This document shows, piece by piece, positions 17,372 to 25,652 of a stretch of DNA of 54,417 bases (positions within the stretch are counted from its first letter, which is position 1; each line of letters starts with the position of its first letter). Both the position numbers and the translations under genes were made by a program. Source of the DNA: Pullulanibacillus pueri. Its GTDB lineage: Bacteria; Bacillota; Bacilli; Bacillales; Sporolactobacillaceae. The stretch spans positions 1 through 54,417 of the forward strand of contig NZ_BMFV01000032.1 in the NCBI RefSeq assembly GCF_014639255.1. Direction: 5' to 3'. The notes beneath the pieces are model-generated. The model was not told the DNA's origin. It worked only from the letters and a program-made list of their open reading frames with translations, and ran no database searches.

Positions 17372-17560
17372 TTGGCAGATACCTTAGGGGTACATGAAAC
17401 TCTTGAAGTCCATGAAATACTAAATTTTAAAAACCTTTGTTTAACGAAATCGACTACAATGAGCAATCTTGCTCAAGATCAGCAATTAAAAGACATTTTA
17501 CAAAGTGACATTACCAAAGCACAACAACAAATCAAGGATCTACAAAACATTATTTCATAA
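17372..17560 (+). CDS. small spore coat-associated protein (CotF partner)
   Basis: A 62-residue protein with MADTLGVHETLEVHEILNFK, LCLTKSTTMSNLAQD and a C-terminal amphipathic helix. This resembles the small coat-associated proteins that precede cotF-type genes in spore formers (ferritin-like helical hairpin half). The start is TTG 17372, 8 bases after AGGAGG; a GTG at 17363 overlaps the ribosome binding site. It lies 16 bases upstream of the CotF-like gene and is surely co-transcribed with it. Expression in the mother cell late in sporulation is expected from the family; no clear sigma-K or sigma-E promoter was identified. Confidence 0.72.
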   Translation: MADTLGVHETLEVHEILNFKNLCLTKSTTMSNLAQDQQLKDILQSDITKAQQQIKDLQNIIS

Positions 17561-17576
17561 AAGAGGTGAATAGAAG

Positions 17577-17873
17577 TTGAATCCAATTGTACAAAATATG
17601 ACGGGTATGGGTGGTATGACTGATCAAATCATCGCAAGCGATTTACTTGTATCGGCAAAGTCGGCCATCCATAGCTATGCTGTCGCTTTGTGTGAAACAA
17701 CTTCTCCTAAAGTGAGAGCGACTTTACAGCAACAGCTTAATGATGCTATTGGTATGCATGAGCAAGTTACCAATTACATGGTGCAAAATGGGTATTATCA
17801 CCCAGCAGATGTTGGTGAACAAATTGCTTTAGACAACCAAAATGCACAAAAGGCACTAAAAATGAGTGACTAA
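17577..17873 (+). CDS. CotF-family spore coat protein
   Basis: A 98-residue protein resembling the Coat F (ferritin-like) family: GGMTDQIIASDLLVSAKSAIHSYAVALCET, TTSPKVRATLQQQLNDAI and a C-terminal MVQNGYYHPADV. The helical-bundle pattern and the YYHP motif are typical of the family. It starts at TTG 17577, with AGAGGTG upstream. It belongs to a spore-coat block with the preceding small protein and the gamma-SASP gene 49 bases on. Confidence 0.85.
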   Translation: MNPIVQNMTGMGGMTDQIIASDLLVSAKSAIHSYAVALCETTSPKVRATLQQQLNDAIGMHEQVTNYMVQNGYYHPADVGEQIALDNQNAQKALKMSD

Positions 17874-17922
17874 TGGGAAAGTAGTAAGCGCTTATATCAA
17901 ACCCATTCAGGAGGAATGCATT

Positions 17923-18249
17923 ATGGCAGGAAATAACAAAAATCAAATGAACCAACAGCTTAACCAAATCCAACAAACGAGCCAAAAACTTGCACAACAA
18001 GAACAGCAAAATGCAACTCAACTTCAACAACAGAATAGCCAAAAAGCGCAAAATATGTCACAACTTGAAAACCAAGCGGCTCAGAAATTACAAAATGTAG
18101 CACAAAACGCTTCACAACTTCAAAATCAAATGAATAACCAAAATACTAACCAACAATCCAATTTTGGAACAGAGTTTTCCTGGGAGACGGATGCCCAAGA
18201 AGTAAAACGCCAAAATCAACAGTCTGAAAGAAATAAGAGTAACACCTGA
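17923..18249 (+). CDS. gamma-type small acid-soluble spore protein
   Basis: A 108-residue, Gln/Asn-rich protein. The C-terminal segment NFGTEFSWETDAQEVKRQNQ is the gamma-SASP (SspE) signature, a storage protein degraded at germination; the TEFSxE stretch contains the likely GPR protease cleavage site. The first 80 residues are an unusually long, low-complexity Q/N/A stretch (QLQNQ, QNAxQL units) rather than the usual tandem copy of the signature. ATG 17923 follows AGGAGGAATGC; an in-frame ATG 57 bases earlier overlaps the CotF stop. It was probably made in the forespore under sigma-G. Confidence 0.82.
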   Translation: MAGNNKNQMNQQLNQIQQTSQKLAQQEQQNATQLQQQNSQKAQNMSQLENQAAQKLQNVAQNASQLQNQMNNQNTNQQSNFGTEFSWETDAQEVKRQNQQSERNKSNT

Positions 18250-18261
18250 GAATAACTTAAT

Positions 18262-18291
18262 GGGAGGCTTGGACCTCCCTTTGCTTTTTTT
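18262..18291 (+). terminator. terminator after gamma-SASP gene
   Basis: GGGAGG (18262-18267) and CCTCCC (18274-18279) form a short GC-rich stem with a 6-base loop, followed by TTTGCTTTTTTT. Confidence 0.85.
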
Positions 18292-18545
18292 AAAAAGAAT
18301 TTAGGCAGCTCTCCCCAAGGATAACTCAATCTTTTCTCATTTCACTTTTCCCCTATTTAGAAATCTTTAGCGTTTCCCTTTATACTTTTTCGCAGGAATT
18401 CCCTTTTGTGGCCATCTTTTCATATGTGTTGACTACAACAGAATATGTTTTTTACCCTTGATTTCCATAGGCACCCAGACATGCTCTTATCCATATTCTA
18501 AAAAAGAATACAAAATACGCATGAGAAAAGGGTGGTTACAAGGAA

Positions 18546-19406
18546 ATGTTTTATCACGTGAAAGAATTGCAGTATCATGCAAAACCAGAGAAGCCTGATC
18601 CTTTATACGCTAAAAAACTACAAGAAATTCTTGGTGGCCAATTTGGGGAGATTTCAGTGGCCTTACAATATCTATTTCAAGGATGGAGCGTACGTGGAGA
18701 CGGTAAATATAAAGATTTATTAATGGATACAGGGGCTGAGGAGCTTGCTCATATCGAAATGCTTGCAACAATGATTGCTCGACTCCTTGATGGTGCACCT
18801 GTAGGGGATTTAGAAAAAGCAGCTAAGGATCCCATTATTGGTGCAATTTTAGGTGGAATGAACCCGCAACACGCCATTGTTTCAGGATTAGGCGCTTTGC
18901 CAGCAGATAGTGTTGGAAACAGATGGACCGCTGATTATATTATTGCAAGTGGAAACTTACTCGCAGATTTTAGAGCTAATTTAAATGCCGAATCTCAAGG
19001 CAGACTTCAAGCTGTAAGATTGTATGAAGAAGCTACTGATTCAGGAGTTAAAGACATGCTATCGTGGTTAATAGCTAGGGATACCATGCACCAAAATCAA
19101 TGGGTTGCCGCTATATATGAACTTGAATCAAAAGAAAATATAGTCGTTCCGAGTACATTCCCCAAAGAGCTTGAAAAAAGAGAAGTATCTTATGCGTTAT
19201 TTAATCTTTCGAGAGGGAACGAAAGTGCTACCGGTCGATGGGCTAACGGACAAAGCATCGATGGACAAGGAACTTTCCAATATGTTGAACAGCCCGTTCC
19301 CTTTGCACCGGAACCTAAACTTACACCTGCTCCTCCATATATTCATAACACACTTCCTTCTATTCTTAAAGATGGAACGAATCTCATGCCCCCTAGTAAA
19401 TATTAA
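18546..19406 (+). CDS. manganese catalase
   Basis: A 286-residue di-manganese catalase (non-heme) of the ferritin-like superfamily, which breaks down hydrogen peroxide. The metal ligands are visible: Glu35 (GQFGEISVALQYL), Glu66 and His69 (EELAHIEM), Glu149 (NAESQGRL) and His182 (DTMHQNQW). The proline-rich C-terminal tail is typical. The sequence type is close to the spore-coat-associated catalases of Bacillales (YdbD/CotJC-like), and the gene sits directly after a spore coat block, so spore-surface peroxide protection is plausible. It starts at ATG 18546 with AAGGA just upstream. Confidence 0.92.
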   Translation: MFYHVKELQYHAKPEKPDPLYAKKLQEILGGQFGEISVALQYLFQGWSVRGDGKYKDLLMDTGAEELAHIEMLATMIARLLDGAPVGDLEKAAKDPIIGAILGGMNPQHAIVSGLGALPADSVGNRWTADYIIASGNLLADFRANLNAESQGRLQAVRLYEEATDSGVKDMLSWLIARDTMHQNQWVAAIYELESKENIVVPSTFPKELEKREVSYALFNLSRGNESATGRWANGQSIDGQGTFQYVEQPVPFAPEPKLTPAPPYIHNTLPSILKDGTNLMPPSKY

Positions 19407-19553
19407 TTAATTGGGACTTTACAGTTTTAAAAAGAACTCAATAGACCACGCATGGCATAAATCTTAATGTGACTACTTATTGTAAAGGTCATTTCTTATC
19501 AATAGAAGGACACCTCTTTTTTTAGAGATTAGGACAGAAGTATTTCACTCATT

Positions 19554-19592
19554 GAAAAATCCGAACATTCTATTTGAATGAACGGATTTTCT
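19554..19592 (+). terminator. hairpin after catalase region
   Basis: GAAAAATCCG (19554-19563) pairs with CGGATTTTC (19583-19591), and the inner CATTC/GAATG arms add five pairs separated by AA:AA mismatches. It is followed by TTCATTCTT. It lies 150 bases after the catalase stop and could work on either strand. Confidence 0.55.
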
Positions 19593-20117
19593 TCATTCTT
19601 AGCAAGAGGTGAATCGCTCTGTCAAGATACTCCGCATGGTCATGGCTCCAGCTAACTTTGAAGTAGATCTTTTAGTACTCCAAAGTGGATCTTTAGACGG
19701 GTGCAGTTCCCACTGGTGTCTCCGAATTTAGACTACGCTCTCTGTTTCCTATTCAATCTTAAATTTGTGTTGCTTGGTATTTGTATTCATTAATGTTTTG
19801 TCCCATCCCCATCAAAAATTTGAAGGTGTCTTTTCGTTTATTTGAACATATTCTTAAATTTTGTTTTTGGGAGCTTTTATTGACTTTAAAGCAAGTAAGT
19901 GTTTCTTTAAAAACTTCTTGATTAAAATTCTTAAAAGAAGGCTCTATGCATTTACAATTGCATTTTGGGGAGAGGATCTACCTCATCTTGATAAAAAAGA
20001 GAAAAGTTGTCGAAATATTATCTTATTTCTTATGTTTTGTTCTCATTCTTTGTTTAGAGTGTTAGTATCGGATATAAAAGAGTCGTGAAAAAATAATGAA
20101 AATGAGGGGTGGAACTG
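19593..20117. other. non-coding stretch before GDSL gene
   Basis: No gene is supported. Short direct repeats (AAGTAGATCTT and AAGTGGATCTT) occur around 19663-19695. An open frame at 19861-20088 is Phe/Lys-rich with no family resemblance. Confidence 0.4.
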
Positions 20118-20831
20118 ATGAAAAGTGAAGAAAGGGAAAGGGTCCTACAGAATCCTGAAGTGAAAGCACTATTAATGGCTATGGGAGAAGAAGCTGCTCA
20201 GGGTCAGAAGCTTGAAAAGGTTAAAAAGTATAAGATGCTCAACCAATTTGTAAAAAAGGGAGAAACCTTGTTCGTTGGGTCCTCGTTAATGGAGTATTTC
20301 CCAATCAATGAACTTCAACAGGCACTCGATAAACCCAATGTTATTTATAACAGGGGGATTGGTGGTTTTGTAACGGAAGAACTACTGAGGTACATGGAAG
20401 CGTGCATTTTTGAGTTGGAACCGTCAAAACTATTTATTAACATCGGTACAAATGATATCGCTTCCCCAGACTATAAGCAGGAAAATCTTCTAGCTAACTA
20501 TGAGGAGATTTTGGGGCAGATCGCTGAAAGATTGCCAGAATGTCAGGTGTACGTCATGGCTTATTATCCGGTTAACGCCAAAGCTGACTTTCCAACAGTC
20601 AGTCAGGAACAAAAAGCAGAACTGTTTAGGACGCGAAGGAATCCAGCGATAGCATCAGCCAACAAGGCCATTGAGCAATTGGCACAAAAATATAGTTATT
20701 CATTTATTAATGTGAATGAAGGGTTAACGGATGAGGAAGGTAACTTGAAAGAGGAATATGCCATTGATGGGATACATATGTGGCCAAATGGTTACGCCGT
20801 TGTCCTTGATAATCTCAAAGTGTATCTATAG
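20118..20831 (+). CDS. SGNH/GDSL-family hydrolase
   Basis: A 237-residue cytoplasmic SGNH hydrolase. Block I is FVGSSLMEYFP with catalytic Ser56, the oxyanion Gly block is NRGIGGFVTEELL, the Asn block is IGTNDIASPD and the catalytic dyad is DGIHMWPNGY. It has an unusual 45-residue lysine-rich N-terminal extension and no signal peptide. Such proteins remove acyl groups from carbohydrates or lipids; the actual substrate is not evident. ATG 20118 is preferred over the GTG at 20109 because GAGGGGTGG is 6 bases upstream. The stop codon overlaps a dispersed repeat. Confidence 0.85.
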   Translation: MKSEERERVLQNPEVKALLMAMGEEAAQGQKLEKVKKYKMLNQFVKKGETLFVGSSLMEYFPINELQQALDKPNVIYNRGIGGFVTEELLRYMEACIFELEPSKLFINIGTNDIASPDYKQENLLANYEEILGQIAERLPECQVYVMAYYPVNAKADFPTVSQEQKAELFRTRRNPAIASANKAIEQLAQKYSYSFINVNEGLTDEEGNLKEEYAIDGIHMWPNGYAVVLDNLKVYL

Positions 20832-20849
20832 GGACAGGTTAGCTGTCCC
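20831..20849 (+). repeat. GGGACAGG dispersed repeat, copy 2
   Basis: GGGACAGGTTAGCTGTCCC is a near-perfect hairpin that starts at the last base of the GDSL stop codon. A second short hairpin (CCCCCTTAGCTTCGGGG) follows near 20874. Confidence 0.7.
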
Positions 20850-21427
20850 GGAAACGGGAGGAAGTCTAAATAACCCCCTTAGCTTCGGGGTGACTATTTC
20901 CCTAGAAAGCCAAGTCGCTGAGCCCCTCGTCCTCTCGAATTTAACCGCAAAATAAAAACAAACATATCTAAAAGGAAGATAGAATAAAGTTTTTATAACT
21001 CGCATTGACTCTATTTCAATGACGATCTTTCCATACGCTCCTGTATATACATGAGGCTAAGCGACGATTTTTTAAATGAGAGGAGTTATTGGAGTCCTAC
21101 ATTGCACTGGTATTCTGCTCAATAAAAAGGATATAAAACATTGGCAGTAAAGAGGCTACCTATTCCCTATACCGTCTTGCTGATGGCCTTCGGTAAAATG
21201 TAGTTTGCTTCTATTGTTGAAAGTGTCACTAAGTCCATTCTGTAATTGCTCTATAAATATGGGCGACTCCCTATAGATCGATCCCTTTAAGTGGAGAGGG
21301 GAAAATAGAGGCAAAGGGACACCCCAGCTAATAAGTGAAGTGGAGCAGCAATTGGTTAGAGTTTTAGCATTTTAACTTCTGGTTTGCTGGAATCTATAAA
21401 ACGATACCATTAGATGGAGGAAAATCA
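20850..21427. other. non-coding stretch before sulfatase gene
   Basis: No gene, tRNA or riboswitch could be recognised. Only the tail of the dispersed repeat and a ribosome binding site (ATGGAGGAAAA) at the 3' end are seen. Confidence 0.45.
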
Positions 21428-22852
21428 ATGGACCGAACGCCAAATATTTTATATATCATGGTTGATCAACAAAGATATGATTGCTTGGGATTCAGCCAAA
21501 AGTATCCCGTCAAGACTCCTCATCTTGATCAATTAGCCGCTGAGGGAGTCGTATTTTCCAATGCTTACACTCATATTCCTCTCTGTTGTCCTGCACGACA
21601 ATCCTTTCTTCATGGGAGGCGACCGGAAACCTTTGGTGCTTTGTGGAATTATGATCTTGGGCTGAAAACATTGACCCTTGATCCTAAAGCCTATGCTTGG
21701 CCGCGGGAATTGAAGAAAAAGGACTATCAAACTGCTTATTTAGGCAAGTGGCATGTGCATCCAATTTGTGATCCAACGCATTTTGGCTATGACGACTATG
21801 TAAGTGAGGCGGACTATGCCAATTATCGAACCCAAAAGTATCCGGAATATAAGTATATGGATGGGATTAAAATTGAGGAGAGTGATTCCCTTTCGAGTTG
21901 GTTTGGGAGTCCTGACCCTGTCCCTTTAGAAGATACGAGAACACATTGGTTGGCGCAAAAGGCAATGAAGACGATAGAAAGATATGCTAAGAGCCGAAAG
22001 CCCTGGCATATTAATTTAGAATTTACTGAACCGCATTTACCCTATAGGCCGAATGAAAAGTTTGTTCAACGTTATCGCCCAGAAACTCTTCAAAAATGGG
22101 GCAGTTTTCAAGAAACGTTTGTGAATAAACCGTATATTCAGAGGCAGCAGTTAGTCAGCTGGGGGATCGAAGGTTTTACTTGGGAAGAATGGGCGCCGAT
22201 AGTGGCACATTACTATGCAATGATTAGCCAGGTGGATGAGGCAATTGGTCAGGTCTTACAAACGGTTAAACGGTTAGGGTTAGAGGAGGATACAGTCATT
22301 ATCTTCACATCAGATCATGGTGATATGTGTGGGGCCCACCGTATGATAGATAAACATTATGTGTTATATGACGATGTTGTGAAAGTCCCTTTAATTGTAA
22401 AAGCGCCGAAGTCATTTAAGGGGGGTGTGATGTGCGAGGCGTTTATCTACAACTTATTGGATATTTCCCCGACGATTCTGGAGCTTTGTGGGATTGAACC
22501 GCCTGCCATACATCAGGGAAGATCTCTAGTCCCCTTGTTAAAAGGCGAGAAGATCTCTGATTGGCGAAAAGAAGTAGTGTCCACTTATAATGGCCAACAA
22601 TTTGGCCTCTATACTCAGCGAATGATACGCACCGCTGACTGGAAATATATTTGGAACACCACGGATGTTGATGAATTCTACGATTTGAAGGAAGATCCTA
22701 ACGAATTGAACAATGCAATTGACGATGAACGCTATCTTCCTATTATTCAGCAATTGCGGACGCGTCTTTATACAATTTTGTTAGAAGAAGGGGACACCCT
22801 AGTGGATAATCATTGGATGAAGGCTCAATTAATAGAGGGGAGAAAACTATAG
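21428..22852 (+). CDS. sulfatase (arylsulfatase type, Cys-type active site)
   Basis: A 474-residue alkaline-phosphatase-superfamily sulfatase. It opens with PNILYIMVDQQRYDCLG (metal Asp13) and has the sulfatase signature LCCPARQSFLHGRRPE, where Cys53 of C-x-P-x-R is converted to formylglycine in active enzymes. Other motifs are AYLGKWHVHP, FTEPHLPYRPNEKF, IFTSDHGDMCGAH and the closing FYDLKEDPNELNN. There is no signal peptide, so it should act in the cytoplasm on imported sulfated sugars. A formylglycine-generating enzyme or anaerobic maturase is needed and is not in the window. The sugar-porter MFS gene follows and may bring in the sulfated sugar or export the product. Confidence 0.9.
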   Translation: MDRTPNILYIMVDQQRYDCLGFSQKYPVKTPHLDQLAAEGVVFSNAYTHIPLCCPARQSFLHGRRPETFGALWNYDLGLKTLTLDPKAYAWPRELKKKDYQTAYLGKWHVHPICDPTHFGYDDYVSEADYANYRTQKYPEYKYMDGIKIEESDSLSSWFGSPDPVPLEDTRTHWLAQKAMKTIERYAKSRKPWHINLEFTEPHLPYRPNEKFVQRYRPETLQKWGSFQETFVNKPYIQRQQLVSWGIEGFTWEEWAPIVAHYYAMISQVDEAIGQVLQTVKRLGLEEDTVIIFTSDHGDMCGAHRMIDKHYVLYDDVVKVPLIVKAPKSFKGGVMCEAFIYNLLDISPTILELCGIEPPAIHQGRSLVPLLKGEKISDWRKEVVSTYNGQQFGLYTQRMIRTADWKYIWNTTDVDEFYDLKEDPNELNNAIDDERYLPIIQQLRTRLYTILLEEGDTLVDNHWMKAQLIEGRKL

Positions 22853-22994
22853 GTGCGGGCTTTGATGTCTTTTTGAAAATGGGGGTGAGAGTCATGTAGA
22901 AGATTTATTAATGAGAAATTATGTATGCGATTACAATCGAGTTAAGAGGAATAAATGAATAAAAATAAGTTTTATATGGGGGAGGAATCGCGTG

Positions 22995-24293
22995 ATGAGA
23001 CTGTCTTCGAAAGTCGCGGTGCTAGCGGGGATGGGGGGATTGCTCGATGGATACGATCTCATTGTGATATCGGGTGCTATTTCATTAATCACTAAAACAT
23101 TTTCAATAACATCTTCAACCGTTTCAGGCTTACTGATTGGTATTGCCTTTCTTGGAGGCTTTTTTGGTTCTATTTTTTTAAGCAGGCTTGTGGACACATC
23201 AGGTCGAAAAATGATGTTTGTGTTTGATTTGTTTCTATTTGTTGGTGGGACTTTAATTGCTGGTCTTGCTGTTAACGTACCGATGCTATTTATAGGGAGG
23301 TTTCTTACCGGATTAGCCATTGGCGTTGATTTAGCGGTGAGCTGGACACTGGTGGCTGAATTTGCACCTAAGGAACGCCGAGGCTTTCTATTATCCTTGC
23401 AGTTTATTATGTGGGGCATTGGTGCAGTGTTATCCTTCTTAGTATTGGATGCCTTTCTCCTTCTCTTTGGAACTGTGGCCTGGCGATGGGCGATCTTGAT
23501 TGGCATCCTTCCTGCCATTGTTGTCCTTGCGATCAGAAAGTCGATCCCAGAATCCCCACGTTGGTTAGTCTCCAAGGGTAAAATCGCGGAGGCCCAAGAG
23601 ACTTTAAAACACTCTGACATCGGAGTATCTGCAGAAGAACTGACAGTATTGAATGAACGTACAAAGGGGTATAAATGGTCAGCTTTGTTTAGTGGGAAAC
23701 TGATGCGTTTATTGATCGGTGTGTTTTTCTCAACCTTTCTCGCTTTTTTCTTAATCGCGCCGATAAACTTATTTACCTCACAAGTGCTAAAAACGGTAGG
23801 CCTAACGGGCGATCTGAAAATATCACTTCTGGGATCAGCCTTTGTTTGGCTCTTTAATATTGCCGGCTTTGTTGTGGGAGGCCTCTTAATAGATAAAGCA
23901 GGTCGGAAACCTATAGGTATTATTTCTTTTGGGGTTATGACGTTGATCTTGATCGTACTTCTGGCCGTTAATGTGCCAGCTGGTGTGTTCTTTGTCCTTT
24001 GGGTGTGTATGGAATTCCTCGGCTCACTAGGGGCAAGTGTCACGTGGACATGGGCATCCGAATTATTCCCGACTAGCGTTAGAGGCTTTGCCATGGGAGT
24101 CAACAGCTCCGCCAACCGACTCAGCGGCTTTGTCTCCTCTTATATCATTGCCCTTATCTTATCGCATTCTATGAAATTATTATATCTATCGGGAATAGGC
24201 GCCGGCATCATTATCCTATTCATCATCTTGGTTGTCATCAACATCGAATCCAAAGGAAAATCGTTAGAGGAAATTTCCGAGTTGAATATGTAG
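22995..24293 (+). CDS. MFS sugar-porter-type transporter
   Basis: A 432-residue, 12-helix MFS protein of the sugar-porter type. Signatures are GGLLDGYDLIVISGAI in helix 1, LVDTSGRKMMF (loop 2-3), GRFLTGLAIGVDLAVSWTLVAEFAPKERRG with PESPRWL after helix 6, and LIDKAGRKP in the second half. The start is GTG 22992 or ATG 22995, both served by GGGGGAGGA. The preceding sulfatase gene is 140 bases away, so the pair likely forms a small operon for a sulfated sugar. A 394-codon open frame on the opposite strand is only a shadow of this gene. Confidence 0.88.
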   Translation: MRLSSKVAVLAGMGGLLDGYDLIVISGAISLITKTFSITSSTVSGLLIGIAFLGGFFGSIFLSRLVDTSGRKMMFVFDLFLFVGGTLIAGLAVNVPMLFIGRFLTGLAIGVDLAVSWTLVAEFAPKERRGFLLSLQFIMWGIGAVLSFLVLDAFLLLFGTVAWRWAILIGILPAIVVLAIRKSIPESPRWLVSKGKIAEAQETLKHSDIGVSAEELTVLNERTKGYKWSALFSGKLMRLLIGVFFSTFLAFFLIAPINLFTSQVLKTVGLTGDLKISLLGSAFVWLFNIAGFVVGGLLIDKAGRKPIGIISFGVMTLILIVLLAVNVPAGVFFVLWVCMEFLGSLGASVTWTWASELFPTSVRGFAMGVNSSANRLSGFVSSYIIALILSHSMKLLYLSGIGAGIIILFIILVVINIESKGKSLEEISELNM

Positions 24294-24294
24294 C

Positions 24295-24351
24295 GGGACA
24301 GGGGGTCAGGAACCCTGTCCCAGCATTTTTAGTGGGACGGAGAGACAGGAA
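24295..24351 (+). repeat. GGGACAGG dispersed repeat, copy 3 (double)
   Basis: A hairpin of GGGACAGGG (24295-24303) and CCCTGTCCC (24313-24321) begins one base after the MFS stop. It is followed by a second unit AGTGGGACGGAGAGACAGG (24331-24349), giving a tandem arrangement as in copies 1 and 4. Confidence 0.7.
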
Positions 24352-24541
24352 GAAGCCACTGAAAAAGTAGGCTTTTAAATCAGTTTTCCTTCGGAAATCC
24401 TGAAACTCAATTGTTCAATACCCATAATGTGGTAATAACAGGATGATAAAGTGGTGATTATTCCATTTTTAGAGGATAGGATCTTTGTTATCCTCGTCTT
24501 TTAATGTAGACAGTAGGCAGTTTTATAGTATTTTCTTTCAT

Positions 24542-24692
24542 AGGGACTTTCTCTTTTGTAGGTTTTGTCGGCAAACACTACTATACAAAAAGAAAGTCCT
24601 TTTTCCTTAAATTTGTTTAAACTACCGCGCTTTCGCTTGGTTGCCGTATGGTCGGGTCGGCGGTCAATCGACCACCAACCCAACCATACGGC
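24542..24692 (-). repeat. two adjacent long hairpins, structured on minus strand
   Basis: Hairpin A pairs 24542-24562 with 24581-24600 (about 18 pairs around GGACTTTCT). Hairpin B pairs 24643-24665 with 24670-24692, a 23-bp stem with a 4-base loop. Three positions of B are C:A mismatches on the plus strand but become G:U wobble pairs when read from the minus strand, so a minus-strand RNA would be fully paired. Between them lies GCGCTTTCGC. The pair could be a transposon-derived (MITE-like) or RNA element. A 64-codon open frame across it is a by-product. Confidence 0.55.
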
Positions 24693-25652
24693 CATTTTGC
24701 AGGCAAATATAGTAATGTTTTTAAAATAGACCTATTAGTTTTACTGAAACAAGACTGAGCTATTTATTCTAAGACTAGGTAATATTCTCACAGATATAGG
24801 GATTAAAAAAGCTCAACACGTCAGTAGCGTGTATCAAATTGTTTGTAGCACTGTTTTTAATGGACAGACTAGCGAAAGTGTCTATATTTTAACTAGGCCA
24901 TAAAATTATAAGCAACGGGATAGAAGTAATATGGTAATGTTCAAAGATGGATTAAACCTGTGAGGGTTTTATCAACTCTTGATTGTATTTGGCTTGGCAA
25001 TAGGAAAAAACAAATTGTGATTATGTTAGGATTAGAGGCTATTTCATAAGGGAATAATGTTTTTCTATACTATGGTGAATTTATACACCCTTTGGAACCA
25101 GAAAAGCGTCAGTAATCCCAAAAAGCAGCTAATCCTTTTTTATCTTTTGATATCATTCATATGAATTAAATTCAATCATCTTAATATCTAAAAAGGGAAT
25201 ATAACTGTTGACTTTCAAATTAATTCTGATTGTCATGGTGAGTCGTATTTCTTGGGATATTCAATACATTTCTCTATTTAATTAATAATAAAAGTTATTA
25301 ATTAAAATTTTTCACCTCCGTTATATACGAAAATGTCCTACCATTTGTTGCGACTATGTTCTGAAAGTAGTTACTTCGCTTCCTTCATCAAACATGCAAG
25401 AGAGGGAGAATGGAACAGTCTTTGAATTGTTCAATCCTTTAATGATCTTTATTAAATTTTAACGTTCCCACCGTTTTGTCAATAAACAGTATAAAAACGA
25501 TAAAAGCTGCAAACTATTATAAAAAGAAAAATATTATAATAAAACATAGATAAAGTTTTCTGAAATTTCAGCTTTATTTTGGGGTTAATGTTGATGTCTG
25601 GAGTGCTATCTAATACTTTTTATGTATTTTCCAAAAAACGGGGGATGTGAGG
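24693..25652. other. long AT-rich stretch before yesS-like gene
   Basis: No gene was found in 960 bases. A TTGTCA at 25476-25481 may be a -35 box but no matching -10 is convincing. The sequence becomes very AT-rich toward the regulator gene. Confidence 0.4.

Noticed and set aside
20007..20014. TTGTCGAA, a possible Spo0A box upstream of the GDSL gene
   Set aside because: A 7-base core is expected several times by chance in 54 kb, and the gene has no link to sporulation.
19861..20088. 75-codon frame before the GDSL gene
   Set aside because: Phe/Lys/Leu-rich, with no family match and no proper start site.
22931..24115. 394-codon open frame on the minus strand across the MFS gene
   Set aside because: It is the antisense of a well-supported transporter. 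Its Thr/Lys/Pro-rich composition has no family pattern and there is no ribosome binding site.
24501..24695. 64-codon minus-strand frame
   Set aside because: It lies exactly over the two hairpins; the inverted repeats explain its openness better than coding does.
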